Assembly (NCBI GenBank): GCA_038326165.1
Contig: JBBQJT010000037.1
Location: forward strand, 1-33,968
Length of the DNA: 33,968 nt
Direction: 5' to 3'
Source of the DNA: JAEUUM01 sp038326165
GTDB lineage: Bacteria; Bacteroidota; Bacteroidia; Chitinophagales; Saprospiraceae
Below, in pieces: positions 1 to 8,902 of the stretch (its first letter is position 1; each line of letters opens with the position of its first letter). The notes below the pieces were generated by a model. That model was given only the letters and a program-made list of their open reading frames with translations. It had not been told where the DNA came from and did not search any database. The position numbers and the translations under genes were made by a program.

Positions 1-264
1 TACCGGAAGGTAAGTTATCCAATTGATGAATTGATACCTTATTTGTTAACAAATTCTGCGTTCCTTAATCTTTATCTTTGTTTCATCAACAAATATACAT
101 TAAGGATCTTATATTGTCAATGAATGCTGCATGGGGGCAATTAATTTTGAATGGAGTCATTTGGTTCAGATTTTAGTATTTCATCATTCCATTTCTTGAA
201 AAATCAAATTCTAGTTAAAAAATACCAAATATTCACTTTAATTTTAGACCACAAAATCAATTTT
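1..264. other. Upstream intergenic region, no gene identified
   Basis: No complete gene is visible. Plus-strand frame 1 is open from the window edge to a TGA at 121-123 and frame 3 closes at a TGA at 24-26, so either could be the tail of a gene cut by the window edge. Neither reads as a recognisable protein. The 114 bases before the ATG at 265 are in frame with the next gene, but they precede its signal peptide and are better read as leader sequence. Confidence 0.4.
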
Positions 265-1269
265 ATGCGATCAAACACAACATTCATTTTTGCATTTTTA
301 GCTTTGTGGACTTCAACATCTACTGCTCAAGATACTTTTTCAATTGTAGCCGCAGATTCTGTTACACGTGAGGTGGGCAGTGCCGGGGCTTCTTGTGTTG
401 ACCTCATTGCATTTGGTATTGCCGATGCATCTTTTTTGGGCGATTTGCTGCCTGACACCGGAGCCATTAACACACAAGCGAGCTACCTTGCAGGTAACCA
501 AGTAAATGCACGTAAACGTATGCGAGCAGGTGATACGCCTGAAGAAATTTTAACATGGCTGAAAGCAAATGATTCGCAGGCTGCCGTTCGTCAATATGGG
601 ATAGTTGGATTTAACAAGCAATCTCCAAGCTCAGCTGGGTTTACAGGAGCGAATTGTCTGAATTATAAGGCGCATAAAACTGGTAGTATCAATGGCATTC
701 ACTATTCTATCCAAGGGAATATTTTATTGGGTCAAATGGTACTTGATTCGATGGAAGTGCGATTCAGAAACTCTGATGGAGATCTGGCTTGTAGGCTGAT
801 GGCCGCGCTGCAAGGAGCCAATATGATAGGAGCTGACACCAGATGCGCCAGCAATGAAAGCTCTTCACTTTTTGCATTTTTGAAAGTAGCACAAGCTACT
901 GATCAATACGGCAGTCCATCGTTTTCTATTTCTGTTGTCACAAAGGATAAGGATCAGATAGAACCGATTGATTCTCTTCAAACTATTTTTGATGCTAAAA
1001 ATCAATGCATTAATACGAGCAATTCTGACAACCAACTTAAAAATGTAATTAAAATTTATCCAAATCCCTCAAAGGATTTCCTTACAATTGAACTTAGGAA
1101 TGCTGTCATTGGCACTCCATTTGATATCATTGATTTGCTTGGTCAAGTGGTATTTACTGGAAAACTTGAATCTGATAGAACTGACATAAGCATTCAGAAT
1201 TTACCCAATGGATTGTACCTCTTTCGGACTGCTTATGGGCAAGCAACAAATTTTATTAAGCTGGATTAA
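265..1269 (+). CDS. DUF1028 family secreted protein with T9SS type A sorting domain
   Basis: A 334-residue exported protein. The start is the ATG at 265, because it opens directly into a signal peptide (basic MRSN, hydrophobic run, cleavage near AQ at residues 21-22); the longer frame from 151 would bury this signal. After cleavage, TFSIVAADS and GSAGASC match the N-terminal strand of the DUF1028 (COG3342) family, which is thought to have an Ntn-hydrolase-like fold. Later family marks are NTQASY, the R-x-x-G-x-x-P-E-E-I helix, VRQYGIVGF, FTGANC and YSIQGNILLG. The last ~75 residues (IKIYPNPS, then NGLYLFRT, ending IKLD) form a T9SS type A C-terminal sorting domain, so surface attachment or secretion is expected. 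The family's biochemical function is not established. It is monocistronic on the plus strand. Confidence 0.85.
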   Translation: MRSNTTFIFAFLALWTSTSTAQDTFSIVAADSVTREVGSAGASCVDLIAFGIADASFLGDLLPDTGAINTQASYLAGNQVNARKRMRAGDTPEEILTWLKANDSQAAVRQYGIVGFNKQSPSSAGFTGANCLNYKAHKTGSINGIHYSIQGNILLGQMVLDSMEVRFRNSDGDLACRLMAALQGANMIGADTRCASNESSSLFAFLKVAQATDQYGSPSFSISVVTKDKDQIEPIDSLQTIFDAKNQCINTSNSDNQLKNVIKIYPNPSKDFLTIELRNAVIGTPFDIIDLLGQVVFTGKLESDRTDISIQNLPNGLYLFRTAYGQATNFIKLD

Positions 1270-1370
1270 GCTTTCAGGTTTAGCGATTTTTCAGTATTTC
1301 CATTTCATGCAATAGGTATAGATGCCTTAATGTATTTAGTGATATTAAAATAGCTACGTTTTATTTGGTG

Positions 1371-1378
1371 TAAATTTG
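1371..1378 (+). promoter_or_regulatory. Bacteroidota-type -7 promoter element (TAAATTTG)
   Basis: TAAATTTG matches the TAnnTTTG -7 consensus known in Bacteroidota. It lies 15 bases before the ATG at 1394. The TTG at 1376 falls inside it, which argues against that TTG being the start codon. No clear -33 TTTG is seen at the right spacing. Confidence 0.5.
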
Positions 1379-1393
1379 CACAAACAACTTGTA

Positions 1394-2179
1394 ATGCAAG
1401 TAAGAATTGAAGCTGTACAAGTGGCAGAATCTTTTAATATCAAGAAATTCAAATCGGAATTTCGTGCTAGCGCCTATTCGGGCTCTACGACTGAGGTGTT
1501 TTATTCACTCAAGGAAACCAATAGTTTTTTATACGTTTTTGATTATGGTGTTGTAGTTTTTGGAAATTTTGACCCACTTGCAAAGAGCGAATTCTTGAAG
1601 TTCATTAAGGACTACGCAAATGTCCTCGTTGATGTGAATTTATTTGAGGAGTACAGAATTGAAATAGATCCAAGCACAACTAAGATGCTTGTTAAGAATG
1701 ATGAAGTTGTGGTGCCACAATTGGACCCTTCGATACTCCGTATTGCAATGTTGAATACAGGACAGTCAGTGGCCTTGGAATATTATGAAATGTTGACGGA
1801 TTCGCTTATTGCCTCTTCCAAACATTACATTTTAGAGTTAGAACAAAAAGGGAAAATCAGTATTTCTAAGACCAATCTCTTGAAATACATAGGCAAGGTA
1901 CTCAATGTCAAAAACAGCATTGTTGATAATCTGTATATACTGGACGATCCCAATTTAGTATGGGACAATGAAGAATTGAGCGTCATGAATCGGAATCTCA
2001 AAGCCAATTTTGAAATCATTCCTAGGTTCAAAGATTTAGACTATCGCCTACAGATTGTAGAAGATAATTTGAAGTTATTTACCGATGTTTTAAATGTTCG
2101 GGAAAGTTCACGGTTAGAATGGATTATCATTATTCTCATCCTCATTGAGATACTTATTGCCTTGTTCTTTCACAGGTAA
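1394..2179 (+). CDS. RMD1/YagE (DUF155) family protein with C-terminal membrane anchor
   Basis: A 261-residue protein. Family marks are the central FYSLKETNSFLYVFDYGVVV region, where a strand ending in a FG-x-F turn begins the domain, then a helical segment with SVALEYYE and the C-terminal series LKANFEI, RFKDLDYRLQIVEDNLKLF and a final hydrophobic helix of about 17 residues ending in FFHR. This order (alpha/beta core, coiled helices, C-terminal transmembrane anchor) is typical of DUF155/COG1723, related to yeast Rmd1 and mitochondrial RMND1. Its bacterial role is unknown. The ATG at 1394 is preferred over the upstream TTG at 1376 because the latter overlaps a promoter-like element. It has no signal peptide, so the bulk should face the cytoplasm. 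Confidence 0.8.
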   Translation: MQVRIEAVQVAESFNIKKFKSEFRASAYSGSTTEVFYSLKETNSFLYVFDYGVVVFGNFDPLAKSEFLKFIKDYANVLVDVNLFEEYRIEIDPSTTKMLVKNDEVVVPQLDPSILRIAMLNTGQSVALEYYEMLTDSLIASSKHYILELEQKGKISISKTNLLKYIGKVLNVKNSIVDNLYILDDPNLVWDNEELSVMNRNLKANFEIIPRFKDLDYRLQIVEDNLKLFTDVLNVRESSRLEWIIIILILIEILIALFFHR

Positions 2180-2298
2180 TTTTAGAGTAGAGGAAACTAT
2201 GTTTTGTTCTTAAGTCGTAAAAAATGACAATTATTTTTGTCAATTAAGAAAACGCAATCTGAAATCAAAGTATCTTAGTTTCAAATACAGCATAAGTT

Positions 2299-4842
2299 AT
2301 GAAAAAATATTCAATACTAATATTAACTATTTTTATTTTGGTTTTAGGTTTGACTCAACAATCCTTCTCGCAGCCAACAGATTTTGTAACCCGAGGTATT
2401 GGCGGTGGCGGAGCACTTTTTTTTCCTAAATTCAACCCAGCCAATGACGATGAATTTTATGTCAGTTGCGACATGAGTCAATTGTTTCACTCAACTGATT
2501 TTGGGAGGACTTACAATCAATTCCACCATTCAGTTTTACAAGTTTTCAATACTTCGACGTATGAGTTGACTCAAAATCCCAATATTGTCTATTGCAATTT
2601 CAACGACGGAAATGAAGGATATCCTGTAAAATCCATAGATGGCGGCCTAACATGGAATCAAATGACTGGTTATAATATCGGCACGTATGGCAATATTTAT
2701 AAAATGGTGGTCAATTACAAAAATCCTGATCAACTCATCATTGGAGCTTATGGCGACATATTGATTTCAAATAATGGAGGCATCAGTTTTTCTTTGGTTA
2801 AACATACTTCCAATAACGGTGCAGGTCTAATATTGGGTGGTGTATTTTGGGAAGGTACTGCTATTTATATCGGTACCAACGAAGGTCTTATTGTTTCTAA
2901 TAACAGTGGATTGAGCTTTTCGGTTTCTAACACAACCGGGATTCCCCTTGGTCAGGTTATTTGGCAATTTGTTGGTGCAAATAGTGCTGGTGGGTATAAA
3001 CTTGCTTGTATTACTGCAAGTGTAGGTGATGTATATAATGGTGTAATGCCTTGGGATTATTATGGCTTTTCTAAGGGTGTTTATACCCTAGATGGCCCCA
3101 ACACCAACTGGGTTTCCAAATCCGATGGCATCAATTTTTCCAATGACTTTATCATGTACATCGCCATGAGTGAGAACGACCCCAATACAATATATTTGGG
3201 TGGCAATGATAATGCGTTGGGAGCCCCTCTTGTCATGAAATCAAGTAATGCTGGTGTTACGTGGAAGAAAGTTTTCAAGACGGCCAACAATGAAAATATT
3301 GTAACAGGATGGGAGGGAATTAATGGTGACAAGAATTGGAGCTGGAGCGAAACATGCTTTGGAATCAGTGTTTCACCCAAAGATCCCAACAAAATACTAT
3401 TTGCAAATTATAGCAATATTCAAGCTTCTTCGGATGGGGGAGATTCTTGGCGACAAGCATATGTTTCAGAATCAAATGAACATCCCGCAGGTGCAAGTAC
3501 ACCCAAAAAACAAGCATATAAAAGTATTGGTTTAGAAAATACTACATCTTGGCAAATGCTTTGGATAGACTCTGATACCATCATGGCATGTTTTAGTGAT
3601 ATCGGTGGGATCAGGAGCAAGGATGGAGGTGAAAGTTGGGGATTTCAGTACAATGGTTTTTCAGTGAATTCACTTTATCGATTGGCCAGATCAAGCAATG
3701 GAACTGTTTATGGAGCTTGCTCCAATATTCATGACATGTACCAAAGCACAAGATTGGCTGATGCTCAATTGGACGCCAATGACGCCAATGGTAAGATTGT
3801 TTTCTCAAAAGACAATGGTGCCAATTGGTCCACCTTGCACGCCTTTGGTCATCCAGTTTTTTGGCTGGCTCTGGATCCAAATAATCCTGAAAAGATGTAC
3901 GCCTCTGTTATTCATTATGGAGGTGTTCAAGGCGCTCAACAAGGAGGAATCTGGACTAGCAGCAACTTATCCGCAGGTGCTGCTTCAACATGGGGAAAAT
4001 TACCGAATCCTCCCAGAACAGAAGGCCACCCAGCAAGTATTGAAGTTTTAAATGATGGTACGGTTGTGTGCACATTCTCAGGACGGAGGAATTCAAGTGG
4101 AGCTTTTACAAAAAGTAGTGGTGTATTTGTTTACGACCCCAACACCAATACTTGGTCGGATAGAAGTGACCTGGGTATGCAATATTGGACTAAAGACCTT
4201 ATCATTGACCCCAATGATCCCAGTCAGAATACTTGGTACGTTGGAGTTTTTAGTGGCTGGGGTGGAGCGCCAAATGGCCTTGGTGGATTGTACCGAACCA
4301 ATAACAGGGGAGTGAATTGGGTAAAATTGACCGGAACTCAGTTTGATAGGGTGACTTCCATGACCTTTGATCCCAATGACCCCGATCAAGCCTACTTGAC
4401 CACGGAGACTCAAGGATTGTGGTTGAGCAAAAATGCCAATGAGAGCATTCCACAATGGAATCTGGTGGAATCATATAATTTTAGGCAGCCAGAAAGAGTT
4501 TTCTTTAATCCTTATAACAGTGACGAAATGTGGGTGACAAGTTTTGGCAATGGCATGAAATTGGGAACGTCCAAACCACTTGTAACACTTGACAAACAAG
4601 AATCTGGGGAAGTTTTACTTTATCCAAATCCTATTAAAACCGGCATGCTCAGTTTCACATTTCATGAAATAAATAAGAAGCTCGTCCAGATTAAAGTATT
4701 GAATGTCAACGGACAACTTGTTCTATCGAAGGATGGATCTAGATCGGAATTGGATACAACTGATTTGCTTGCAGGAACTTATGTGATTGAATTTATATTC
4801 GAAGACCAAAGTGCCATCACTAAGAAAATTGTCAAACTTTGA
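2299..4842 (+). CDS. T9SS-secreted Asp-box (BNR/sortilin/GH74-like) beta-propeller protein
   Basis: An 847-residue exported protein. It opens with a signal peptide (MKKYSILILT... cleaving near SFSQ, residue ~25). The N-terminus carries an IGGGGALFFPKFNPAN stretch like the first strand of GH74 and VPS10/sortilin propellers. At least seven Asp-box-like turns (S-x-D-G-G-x-[ST]-W) follow, for example SIDGGLTW, SSNAGVTW, SSDGGDSW, SKDGGESW, SKDNGANW and TNNRGVNW. Between them are repeated D-P-N-D/N-P loops (DPNNPEKMY, DPNDPSQ, DPNDPDQAY). The last ~75 residues (LYPNPI, AGTYVIEF, ending KKIVKL) are a T9SS sorting domain. A carbohydrate-binding or glycosidase role is plausible, but I could not identify catalytic acids. 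Its stop codon abuts the convergent dsbA-like gene with no gap. Confidence 0.85.
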   Translation: MKKYSILILTIFILVLGLTQQSFSQPTDFVTRGIGGGGALFFPKFNPANDDEFYVSCDMSQLFHSTDFGRTYNQFHHSVLQVFNTSTYELTQNPNIVYCNFNDGNEGYPVKSIDGGLTWNQMTGYNIGTYGNIYKMVVNYKNPDQLIIGAYGDILISNNGGISFSLVKHTSNNGAGLILGGVFWEGTAIYIGTNEGLIVSNNSGLSFSVSNTTGIPLGQVIWQFVGANSAGGYKLACITASVGDVYNGVMPWDYYGFSKGVYTLDGPNTNWVSKSDGINFSNDFIMYIAMSENDPNTIYLGGNDNALGAPLVMKSSNAGVTWKKVFKTANNENIVTGWEGINGDKNWSWSETCFGISVSPKDPNKILFANYSNIQASSDGGDSWRQAYVSESNEHPAGASTPKKQAYKSIGLENTTSWQMLWIDSDTIMACFSDIGGIRSKDGGESWGFQYNGFSVNSLYRLARSSNGTVYGACSNIHDMYQSTRLADAQLDANDANGKIVFSKDNGANWSTLHAFGHPVFWLALDPNNPEKMYASVIHYGGVQGAQQGGIWTSSNLSAGAASTWGKLPNPPRTEGHPASIEVLNDGTVVCTFSGRRNSSGAFTKSSGVFVYDPNTNTWSDRSDLGMQYWTKDLIIDPNDPSQNTWYVGVFSGWGGAPNGLGGLYRTNNRGVNWVKLTGTQFDRVTSMTFDPNDPDQAYLTTETQGLWLSKNANESIPQWNLVESYNFRQPERVFFNPYNSDEMWVTSFGNGMKLGTSKPLVTLDKQESGEVLLYPNPIKTGMLSFTFHEINKKLVQIKVLNVNGQLVLSKDGSRSELDTTDLLAGTYVIEFIFEDQSAITKKIVKL

Positions 4843-5565
4843 TCAATTGAATTTTGTCTTGGCTAAGAGATAGTTCTTTTCAAGTGTTTGAAATGGTGCA
4901 TACCCTCTGGCTAAAACCTGCAAGGAACCTTTGTATTCCAAGAATACTGTTGGAAAACCGTTGACGCCTAGTTTTTCAGATTTTTCAAAATCCAAATTTG
5001 CTAAATCGATGAATTTTTGCTCAGACATTTTCTTGATAAAATCTTGCCCATCCAACCCAAATTCAGCAGCTAATTTGGAGTAAACTTCAATATTTTCAGG
5101 TGCGATGCCATCAAAGTAAACTGCTTTTTGTAGGCGACTTGCAAATTTTAGACTTTCTTTTGGCTTGAGTGTTTTAAAGACTGAGAGCGCTATTCCTAAG
5201 GGTATTGAGTTAAGTATTGTAGTTCCTTTTTTTAAAGTTTCATTCAGAAATTGTTCTCCAAATACTACACCTGTTGCCTTTTCAACATCCTTGTAAGCCC
5301 AGCTTATATATGGGGCTACTTCTCCAATTGGCCCAATTCTTTGACCAGTAATCATGCCGCCGGACACAAGCTCAAATTCCAGTTCATCTTTGTGATTTTC
5401 TTGAAATTCTTGCATCACAGGTGCAAAACCATAACACCAGCCGCACAAGGCATCATATACGTAGATAATTTTCACTTCTTGAGCTTTTAGATTTGATGAA
5501 CTGAATACAATGCCAAGCAGGAGCAATTGTATTTTTAGTAATTTAAAGAAATGCGTATAGGCCAT
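4843..5565 (-). CDS. DsbA-family thiol-disulfide oxidoreductase (COG3531-like), periplasmic
   Basis: A 240-residue protein when started at the ATG at 5565; this start gives a clean signal peptide (KLLKIQLLLLGIVF, cleavage near KAQ at ~29), whereas the longer frame to 5673 adds 36 unconvincing residues. The redox motif is C41-G-W-C44 within YDALCGWCYGF, typical of the DsbA-like branch once described as predicted disulfide isomerases (COG3531). The helical insertion follows (ISWAYKDVEKATG, then KPKESLKFASRLQKA), and a cis-proline loop GVNGFPTVFLE closes the thioredoxin fold. It should catalyse thiol-disulfide exchange in exported proteins; direction (oxidase or isomerase) cannot be told from sequence. 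It ends exactly where the convergent propeller gene ends. Confidence 0.85.
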   Translation of the reverse strand: MAYTHFFKLLKIQLLLLGIVFSSSNLKAQEVKIIYVYDALCGWCYGFAPVMQEFQENHKDELEFELVSGGMITGQRIGPIGEVAPYISWAYKDVEKATGVVFGEQFLNETLKKGTTILNSIPLGIALSVFKTLKPKESLKFASRLQKAVYFDGIAPENIEVYSKLAAEFGLDGQDFIKKMSEQKFIDLANLDFEKSEKLGVNGFPTVFLEYKGSLQVLARGYAPFQTLEKNYLLAKTKFN

Positions 5566-5740
5566 TGCAAGATTTGGGTTGACAACACTTAGCACTTCAT
5601 TTGAAACATGATTACTGCTGAAAAGTTTTTTCGCTTGAAGGCTTGAAAAGTTTGTTGAATTAATTTGAATCAAATAATTGTCATGATTTTATGAATGTTA
5701 TTTTGGTATCACGATGAATACCTGTACTGTCTTAAGTGTG

Positions 5741-5748
5741 TAACTTTG
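5741..5748 (+). promoter_or_regulatory. -7 promoter element (TAACTTTG)
   Basis: TAACTTTG fits TAnnTTTG and lies 19 bases before the ATG at 5768. It serves the membrane glycosyltransferase gene. Confidence 0.5.
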
Positions 5749-5767
5749 GGTTTATTGTTGTAATGTT

Positions 5768-7336
5768 ATGAGAGAAAAGTTATTATTTATTGCCATATTT
5801 TTCATATTGACCCTGTTCAATCTCAACAAGGCATTTCATATAGATGATACCTTTCACCTTGAGGCAGCCAGGTGGATTGCCGATAATCCCTATAGGCCGA
5901 TGTCTGGTTTGATAAATTGGCAAAACGATCCGACACCAATTTACTCGCACAATCAACCACCTTTATTTTTTTACTTGGTCGCTTTGATGGCGCGTTTTTT
6001 CGGTTATTATGCAATACCGCTTCATTTATTGATTTCGGTATTCACGTTCTTATCTCTTTATTTTTTTGTAAAATTGACCAGAGCCTTGGAATTGAAGCAA
6101 GCCAACCTGATGTTGCTATTATTCGGGTTTTGCCCAGCTTTGATTGTCAATCAGAATGTAATGACAGATATACCCATATTGGCTTTGATATTGGGATCAA
6201 GTTATTACCTTTTGAAGGCAGACTCTGAACATAAAGCTAAAAATTACTGCTTTACCAGTCTGCTATTGTCAGCAGGTTTGTTGATTAAATATTCATTGTT
6301 GCCTTTGGTTATTGTAATTTTTGCAGTGATGGTGATCCGCAGAGATTTTAAATATTTAATTATTGCCATGCTTCCTATTTTATTTTTAGGGTTGTGGTCA
6401 ACATGGAATTATTATGAGTATGGTTCGGTGCACATGTTGGACCGCCCTAAAAGTGGAATCAGTATTGGTGGGCTGTGGTCCTATTGGACAGGCTTAGGAT
6501 CAATCGGTTTGTTTGCATTGGTTTTTTTATACGGAATGCTACCCAAGAATTTCATGAAATGGCTGATTTTAACTTTATTGACAAGTTACCTTATCCTACT
6601 TACTTTGTTCTTTTGTGATTTTATATCTGAGTCAATAACGAATAATTTTCTAAGAATCAATTTTTTGATTCTGGGAGCAGTAGGCTTTCTATTGCCATTT
6701 TATTTAATATTTAAGTATTGGTACAAAGTTGGATTTCAGGACATGATAGCATCAAAAGCTATGGTACTATTCCTATATTTTGGTGCACTGAGTTCATTTG
6801 TAATTTTGTTTGCACCATTTATAGCCACACGTCATATTCTATTGGCAGTCCCATTTATCATTTTGATAAGCGCTACGTTAATTTATAGCTTTGACAACTT
6901 GATCAACAAGTCTGTTGTCCTATATTCCGTAATTTTGAGTCTTTTTCTGGCTACTACCGATTGGCAATTTGCCAATTTCTACCGCAGTATGGCTGATCAA
7001 GCTTTGGGCAAAGTTCCTAAGGCTACTCAAGTTTGGTCTGCTGGACATTGGGGGTGGCAATGGTATTCTGCTTCCAAAGGCATGAAGCTCTACAGTACCA
7101 ATCACTCAAAACTTGGAACTGGAGATTATTTAATTTACCCAGTAGGTATTTCGAAACAAGAATTTGAAAAAGACTTACAGTTTTCAGGTATTACAAAACT
7201 ATGGGAAAAGCCTAGTGTTTTCAATGTTATCTCTGTGAGTAGGGGTGCCAATATGTATAATTCTTCAGTTCAAGTCCTGCCGTGGCGATTATCAAAATTA
7301 CCCATTGATACGGTCTATGTATGCAAAATAAGATAA
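5768..7336 (+). CDS. GT-C fold membrane glycosyltransferase (PMT/ArnT-like, GT39/GT83 type)
   Basis: A 522-residue polytopic membrane protein. After the first transmembrane helix comes an extracytoplasmic loop with D26-D27 (HIDDTFHLEAARWI), the acidic motif that GT-C enzymes of the PMT_2/ArnT type use for catalysis and metal or lipid-phosphate binding. The loop continues with SHNQPPLFFY, which matches the conserved QPPL/HPPL segment of that family. A second family mark is NVMTDIPIL. About ten further hydrophobic helices run to residue ~400, followed by a soluble ~110-residue C-terminal part containing W-rich GHWGWQWY. The expected donor is a polyprenyl-phosphate sugar; the acceptor (lipid or protein) is unknown. 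A polyprenol-phosphate sugar synthase at 18113 could supply such a donor, but that link is only inference. Confidence 0.8.
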   Translation: MREKLLFIAIFFILTLFNLNKAFHIDDTFHLEAARWIADNPYRPMSGLINWQNDPTPIYSHNQPPLFFYLVALMARFFGYYAIPLHLLISVFTFLSLYFFVKLTRALELKQANLMLLLFGFCPALIVNQNVMTDIPILALILGSSYYLLKADSEHKAKNYCFTSLLLSAGLLIKYSLLPLVIVIFAVMVIRRDFKYLIIAMLPILFLGLWSTWNYYEYGSVHMLDRPKSGISIGGLWSYWTGLGSIGLFALVFLYGMLPKNFMKWLILTLLTSYLILLTLFFCDFISESITNNFLRINFLILGAVGFLLPFYLIFKYWYKVGFQDMIASKAMVLFLYFGALSSFVILFAPFIATRHILLAVPFIILISATLIYSFDNLINKSVVLYSVILSLFLATTDWQFANFYRSMADQALGKVPKATQVWSAGHWGWQWYSASKGMKLYSTNHSKLGTGDYLIYPVGISKQEFEKDLQFSGITKLWEKPSVFNVISVSRGANMYNSSVQVLPWRLSKLPIDTVYVCKIR

Positions 7337-7354
7337 TTGGTAAGTGCCGTTAAG

Positions 7355-8704
7355 CTAATTGCCTTGATTTTCTTTTATTTCAAGCAATTCAATATCTCTC
7401 ATTTGGTTGGTGACATCTAAAAATTGCATGACGATCCAAGCGATAGCAATTAATATTGAAAATGTTAGAATTGTATGATTCCAATCAAATTGTTCTTTAA
7501 TTGGACCAATTATCTTAGCTCCACACAATCTGCCAAGATTCCCAACTGTCATATATAATGTGAATTGGCTGGCTGAAACTTTTTTCCAACAAAATTCCAT
7601 CGCTACTGAAAAAATTCCTACACAAGCAAATACGTACAAGGTTTGATACAATATCATAAACCCACCAATGAACAAGAATTTTTCCCAATAGACACTTGAA
7701 AGCGATAAACTTAAAGTCAGAACAATTAAGAGGAAGTAATAAAAATTAAGCATACGGATTTTCCCATATTTTTCAATCAAAATACCTCCTAGTAACATCC
7801 CGCCTATTCCACCAATGAGGCTAGCAGTTGAAAAGAATTTGGAGTATTCAAGATCAGTCCAATTTAATGCTTTAACTGTAAAAATTGGTAAAAAAGTACC
7901 CATGAAATTAAAAGCTCCTTGACTTACAAATATGATTAAAGCTAACAGCAAACTGCTTTTTAAGCTAAATGCACTCCAAAGCGATTTTACAATTTCTGAC
8001 CAACTTTTTAATTGCAAATTTTTAGACTCCGGTGATGCACTGCCGGCAGTCCATGGCAATAGTTTTTCATTGGGACGTTCTCTCAAAAAGAGTGGAAATA
8101 ACATGATAAGACATACGGCAATTGAAAGCATGAGAATTGAAGTCATGTATCCGTATTGATTAAGAAGCAAACTTCCCAATGCAAGAGAACCAGAGATTCC
8201 CATTATTTTTGCTCCCCACATGAGCCCATTGGCTCTGGCTTGTTGGTTGATTGGTATAATATCAATGGCCATTCCATCTGTAGCCACATCCTGAAATGAG
8301 CCAAAAAAACCAACAGCAAATCCTGCCAACATCAGAAGATTGAGATTATTTAATGGATCTGGCACAAGAGCCATGGCAATAAAACTACCCATCAGCCCCA
8401 ACTGGCCAAAAAGAACCCATGGTCTTTTTCTTCCCATTGATAGGAAGGTAAAACGATCCATAAGCGGCGCTACAATGATTTTGAAGCTCCAAGGTAGTCC
8501 AACGATTGCAACAAATGAAGCTATTTCTCCTGCTGTTTTGCCATTCATTGCCAACCATGCAGGAATGCCATAGAAAGCCATTCCCTCTGGAATTCCTTGA
8601 GCTACATAGAGTGCAATAAAATTGATGTACCTAATAAAAGCATTTTCTGACAGCGCGGGCAGGTTATTATTTTGCTTTTTTGTAATGACAATGAGTTGAG
8701 TCAA
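7355..8704 (-). CDS. MFS transporter, AmpG/AT-1-like permease
   Basis: A 449-residue permease with twelve predicted transmembrane helices. Marks of the AmpG/AT-1 branch are YVAQGIPEG in helix 1, the LPWSFKIIVAPLMDRF segment of helix 2, GRKRPWVL in the loop after it, and FQDVATDGMAIDI in helix 4 to 5, all close to the family pattern. AmpG proteins import anhydro-muropeptides for peptidoglycan recycling; the related AT-1 group moves other substrates, so the solute here is unproven. No amiD, nagZ or ampD homologue sits beside it. The gene is convergent with the membrane glycosyltransferase, with 18 bases between the stops, and has its own 198-base upstream gap. Confidence 0.8.
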   Translation of the reverse strand: MTQLIVITKKQNNNLPALSENAFIRYINFIALYVAQGIPEGMAFYGIPAWLAMNGKTAGEIASFVAIVGLPWSFKIIVAPLMDRFTFLSMGRKRPWVLFGQLGLMGSFIAMALVPDPLNNLNLLMLAGFAVGFFGSFQDVATDGMAIDIIPINQQARANGLMWGAKIMGISGSLALGSLLLNQYGYMTSILMLSIAVCLIMLFPLFLRERPNEKLLPWTAGSASPESKNLQLKSWSEIVKSLWSAFSLKSSLLLALIIFVSQGAFNFMGTFLPIFTVKALNWTDLEYSKFFSTASLIGGIGGMLLGGILIEKYGKIRMLNFYYFLLIVLTLSLSLSSVYWEKFLFIGGFMILYQTLYVFACVGIFSVAMEFCWKKVSASQFTLYMTVGNLGRLCGAKIIGPIKEQFDWNHTILTFSILIAIAWIVMQFLDVTNQMRDIELLEIKENQGN

Positions 8705-8836
8705 CTTGAGCGAATTATTTTTGTTTGATGGTATTTTAATACAAGGTATCTAACTATGTAAATTTTGGAGTTCCCAAACCAAAATTTAATTATTTCATTT
8801 TATTCAAGATCCATAGATTTTGAATCAGCCATTTTC

Positions 8837-8872
8837 AAAAGCTGAGGCACTACAAGGTTATAGCACCTCAGC
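8837..8872 (-). terminator. Probable rho-independent terminator for the 8903-10392 gene pair
   Basis: Arms GCTGAGG (8841-8847) and CCTCAGC (8866-8872) pair perfectly, with further inner pairing of CTA and TAG. On the minus strand the hairpin is followed by TTTT. It starts 31 bases past the stop of the 8903 gene. Confidence 0.55.
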
Positions 8873-8902
8873 GTTTAGTACATTAAAACAAAATTTAGCT
8901 GG

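Noticed and set aside
1376..1393. TTG start for the DUF155 gene
   Set aside because: The TTG lies inside a TAAATTTG promoter-like element, so the ATG at 1394 is more likely.
4093..4455. 120-codon minus-strand open frame inside the propeller gene
   Set aside because: It is antisense to a well-supported T9SS propeller protein whose repeated W, G and P codons keep the opposite strand open. No family features.
5566..5673. Upstream extension of the DsbA-like gene
   Set aside because: The added 36 residues would bury the signal peptide, so the ATG at 5565 is kept.
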